A stretch of 6,281 bases of DNA. It comes from Candidatus Peregrinibacteria bacterium. Its GTDB lineage: Bacteria > Patescibacteriota > Gracilibacteria > Peribacterales > Peribacteraceae. The DNA lies in contig JACRIG010000033.1 of the NCBI GenBank assembly GCA_016215715.1, positions 1 to 6,281 on the forward strand, given 5' to 3'. The notes beneath the pieces are model-generated. The model was not told where the DNA came from. It did no database searches and saw nothing but the letters and a program-made list of their open reading frames with translations. The first letter of the stretch is position 1. The number at the start of each line of letters is the position of its first letter. The position numbers and the translations under genes are program-made. Of this stretch, positions 4,811 through 6,281 are shown one piece after another.

Positions 4811-6127
4811 GTGTTCACCTATTCCGAATTACAGGCGCAGGATCCCGATGTGTATAAGACGCTGATCGGCGAAATGCAGCGGGAACAGAACGGAATCGAG
4901 CTGATCGCGTCGGAAAATTACGTGTCTGCTCCGGTACTGGAGGCTTTGGGATCGGCGTTCACGAATAAATACTCGGAAGGATATCCGGGGAGGAGGTATT
5001 ACGGCGGACAGGAGTTCACGGATCAGGTGGAGAACCTCGCCATCGACCGCGCAAAAAAGATTTTCCGCTGCGACCATGCAAATGTGCAGCCGAGCTCCGG
5101 CGCGGCCGCGAACGTTGCTGCGTATTTTGCGTGGATGGAACCGGGGGACGCGATTCTTGGTATGGACCTGACGCACGGCGGTCACCTGACGCACGGCGCG
5201 CCGGTGAGCCACATGTCGAAGCTTTTCCGCTTCGTACGGTACAAAATGAAGGACATTGAAACGGGAGAAATCGACTACGACCAGATGCGCGAAGTGGCAA
5301 AAGCCGAGAAGCCGAAGATCATTCTCGCAGGCTTCTCCGCATATCCGCGTGAACTCGATTACGCGAAATTCAAATCGATCGCCGATGACGTCGGCGCAAT
5401 CGCGATGGCGGACATGGCACACATCGCGGGACTCATCGCTGCAGGAGTACTGAAAAATCCCTTCGACTTCGGCTTCCACATGATGACCACGACGACACAC
5501 AAAACACTCCGCGGTCCGCGCGGCGCAATGATCATGACGAAGGGCACGGTCGGGAATCCTCTGAAAGCCCCTGAGAAAACCATCGACAATCTCCCCACGC
5601 TCGTCGACCGCAGCGTCTTCCCCGGGCTTCAGGGCGGTCCCCACATGCACCAGACGGCAGCCATCGCCGTGGCGCTGGGTGAAGCAATAAAGCCGGAATT
5701 TAAAGAGTATGCAAAGCAGGTGCTCCTCAACGCAAAGCGCATGGCTGAGACATTGATGAAGGCGGGGGTGAAACTTGTGACGAACGGCACGGACAATCAC
5801 CTGATGGTCATCGACTGCGTGAAGAGTTGGGATCTGCCGGGCAAAGACGTCGAACAACTCTTGGACCGCGTCGGCATCACCGCGAGTAAGAGCACGGTCC
5901 CGGACGACTCGCGCCCTCCGTACTCTCCGAGTGGGCTACGCATCGGCAGCCCCGCAATGACGACACGTGGGATGAAGGAAGCGGACACCGAATTGCTCGT
6001 CGGCTTCATGCTGAAGGCGCTTGAAAAGCGGGCGGATGATTCGGCGCTCAAGAGTCTGCACGATGAAGTGATTGCATTCTGCAGGAGGTTTCCGGTGCCG
6101 GGGATTGCGGCGGAAACGCAAAAATAA
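4811..6127 (+). CDS. glyA: Serine hydroxymethyltransferase
   Basis: Cytoplasmic PLP enzyme that interconverts serine plus THF with glycine plus 5,10-methylene-THF, the main entry of one-carbon units. At 438 residues it is slightly longer than the common bacterial length of about 415-420. Family signatures are all present: IELIASENYVS (29-39), TNKYSEGYPGRRYYGG (51-66), NVQPSSGAAAN (91-101), THGGHLTHG (121-129), MADMAHIAGLIAAG (199-212) with the PLP-contacting Asp and His, TTTTHKTLRGPRG (226-238) with the Schiff-base Lys231, and LRIGSPAMTTRG (376-387) with the substrate-carboxylate Arg377. No catalytic residue appears missing. The start is GTG: the nearby ATG at 4800 is out of frame, and the GTG places FTYSELQAQDPDVYKTL where family members begin. 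A dedicated promoter lies just upstream. The gene is followed at once by an insertion sequence. Confidence 0.97.
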   Translation: MFTYSELQAQDPDVYKTLIGEMQREQNGIELIASENYVSAPVLEALGSAFTNKYSEGYPGRRYYGGQEFTDQVENLAIDRAKKIFRCDHANVQPSSGAAANVAAYFAWMEPGDAILGMDLTHGGHLTHGAPVSHMSKLFRFVRYKMKDIETGEIDYDQMREVAKAEKPKIILAGFSAYPRELDYAKFKSIADDVGAIAMADMAHIAGLIAAGVLKNPFDFGFHMMTTTTHKTLRGPRGAMIMTKGTVGNPLKAPEKTIDNLPTLVDRSVFPGLQGGPHMHQTAAIAVALGEAIKPEFKEYAKQVLLNAKRMAETLMKAGVKLVTNGTDNHLMVIDCVKSWDLPGKDVEQLLDRVGITASKSTVPDDSRPPYSPSGLRIGSPAMTTRGMKEADTELLVGFMLKALEKRADDSALKSLHDEVIAFCRRFPVPGIAAETQK

Positions 6128-6149
6128 GCGGTTGAGGCACGCATCCCGA

Positions 6150-6169
6150 GTTCAATAACGAAGTTGAAC
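6150..6169. repeat. Inverted repeat GTTCAA-N8-TTGAAC
   Basis: Perfect 6-bp arms (6150-6155 and 6164-6169) lie within the probable terminal region of the IS30 element. The right arm, TTGAAC, could also be a -35 box for the transposase. It may form part of the element's terminal repeat or a transposase-binding site. Confidence 0.5.
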
Positions 6170-6173
6170 ACTT

Positions 6174-6191
6174 AGGGTAAATCCTTACCCT
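6174..6191. repeat. Perfect hairpin AGGGTAA-N4-TTACCCT before the transposase
   Basis: Seven-base perfect arms (6174-6180 and 6185-6191) enclose a 4-nt loop and end 9 nt before the transposase ATG. A moderately T-rich stretch follows. It could act as a weak terminator for glyA or for readthrough into the element, as a translation-limiting hairpin, or as a protein-binding palindrome. TACCCT in its right arm could be a poor -10 box. Confidence 0.6.
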
Positions 6192-6200
6192 CTCTGTTCT

Positions 6201-6281
6201 ATGGCTTCTTACACTCATTTCTCCCAGGAGGAGCGTTGCGTTCTCTCGGCCCTTCTCCGGGAAGGGTTAAGTCTTCGGGCC
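6201..6281 (+). CDS. IS30-family transposase, N-terminal fragment (3' end outside window)
   Basis: The 27 visible codons start MASYTHFSQEERCVLSALL and continue REGLSLRA, open to the window edge. This matches the start of IS30-family transposases: an N-terminal helix-turn-helix that begins with a Tyr/His-Leu/Phe-(x)-EER motif, then a short helix, then a G-(F/L)-S-x-R-x-IA turn. These enzymes bind the element's terminal repeats and cut and join DNA with a DDE catalytic domain, which lies beyond the window. ATG 6201 fits the family's N terminus, and there is no Shine-Dalgarno sequence. Whether the full gene is intact cannot be judged. Confidence 0.8.
   Translation, partial: MASYTHFSQEERCVLSALLREGLSLRA

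Larger units (their letters stand above)
6150..6281 (+). mobile_element. Left end of an IS30-family insertion sequence, cut by the window edge
   Basis: An IS30-type transposase start lies 73 bp after the glyA stop, and the DNA between holds two inverted repeats and nothing else recognisable. IS30-family elements usually have a short leader of some tens of bases between the terminal inverted repeat and the transposase, so the element's left end should fall somewhere around 6130-6170. The exact boundary and target duplication cannot be set without the right end; 6150 is an estimate. Confidence 0.5.

Noticed and set aside
4829..5857. 342-codon open frame on the minus strand
   Set aside because: It lies entirely opposite glyA, whose motifs are complete. 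The protein is rich in His, Arg and Cys with no family pattern, as expected from the complement of a GC-rich coding frame.

Overview
The window looks like ordinary chromosomal DNA from a moderately GC-rich bacterium. Genes are short and closely packed, start codons lack clear Shine-Dalgarno sequences, and TGA is a frequent true stop, so the standard bacterial code applies. Small exported lipoproteins (one with a DM13-type domain, one DsbA-like), a DnaX that has lost most of its zinc-binding cysteines, and apparently leaderless promoters fit a Candidate Phyla Radiation / Patescibacteria member, perhaps Peribacteria/Peregrinibacteria-like. That placement is an inference from gene style and was not tested by phylogeny.

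Layout, left to right: (1) an unrecognised 195-residue protein (7-594) whose 5' end may lie outside the window; (2) a DM13-like lipoprotein (645-1226); (3) an imperfect inverted repeat built of GTTACGN heptads (1231-1303), filling the gap between convergent genes; (4) a DsbA/BdbD-like lipoprotein on the minus strand (1308-1913), whose signal-peptide core is encoded by a telomere-like hexad repeat; (5) a divergent intergenic region of about 100 bp with an inverted repeat, a second hexad array in the opposite orientation, and a -10 box next to the dnaX start; (6) dnaX (2012-3472), followed after 12 nt by 5-formyltetrahydrofolate cyclo-ligase (3485-4069); (7) an AT-richer orphan helical protein (4103-4768) behind its own TTGACA promoter; (8) glyA (4811-6127), starting with GTG behind its own promoter; (9) the first 27 codons of an IS30-family transposase (6201-6281), preceded by two perfect inverted repeats and cut by the window edge.

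Functionally, the two convergent lipoproteins are both predicted to act on the outer face of the cytoplasmic membrane. The DsbA-like protein would handle disulfides; the DM13 relative has lost the cysteine usual in its family. DnaX is the clamp-loader ATPase of DNA polymerase III. The cyclo-ligase and serine hydroxymethyltransferase both act on one-carbon folates: SHMT can generate 5-formyl-THF as a side product and the cyclo-ligase recycles it.

I see no obvious new multi-gene system. The most interesting signals are the two families of short-period inverted repeats bracketing the dsbA-like gene, one of them serving as coding sequence; the apparent leaderless promoters; and an in-phase A7 slippery heptamer at the DnaX domain boundary that could yield a short gamma-like product.
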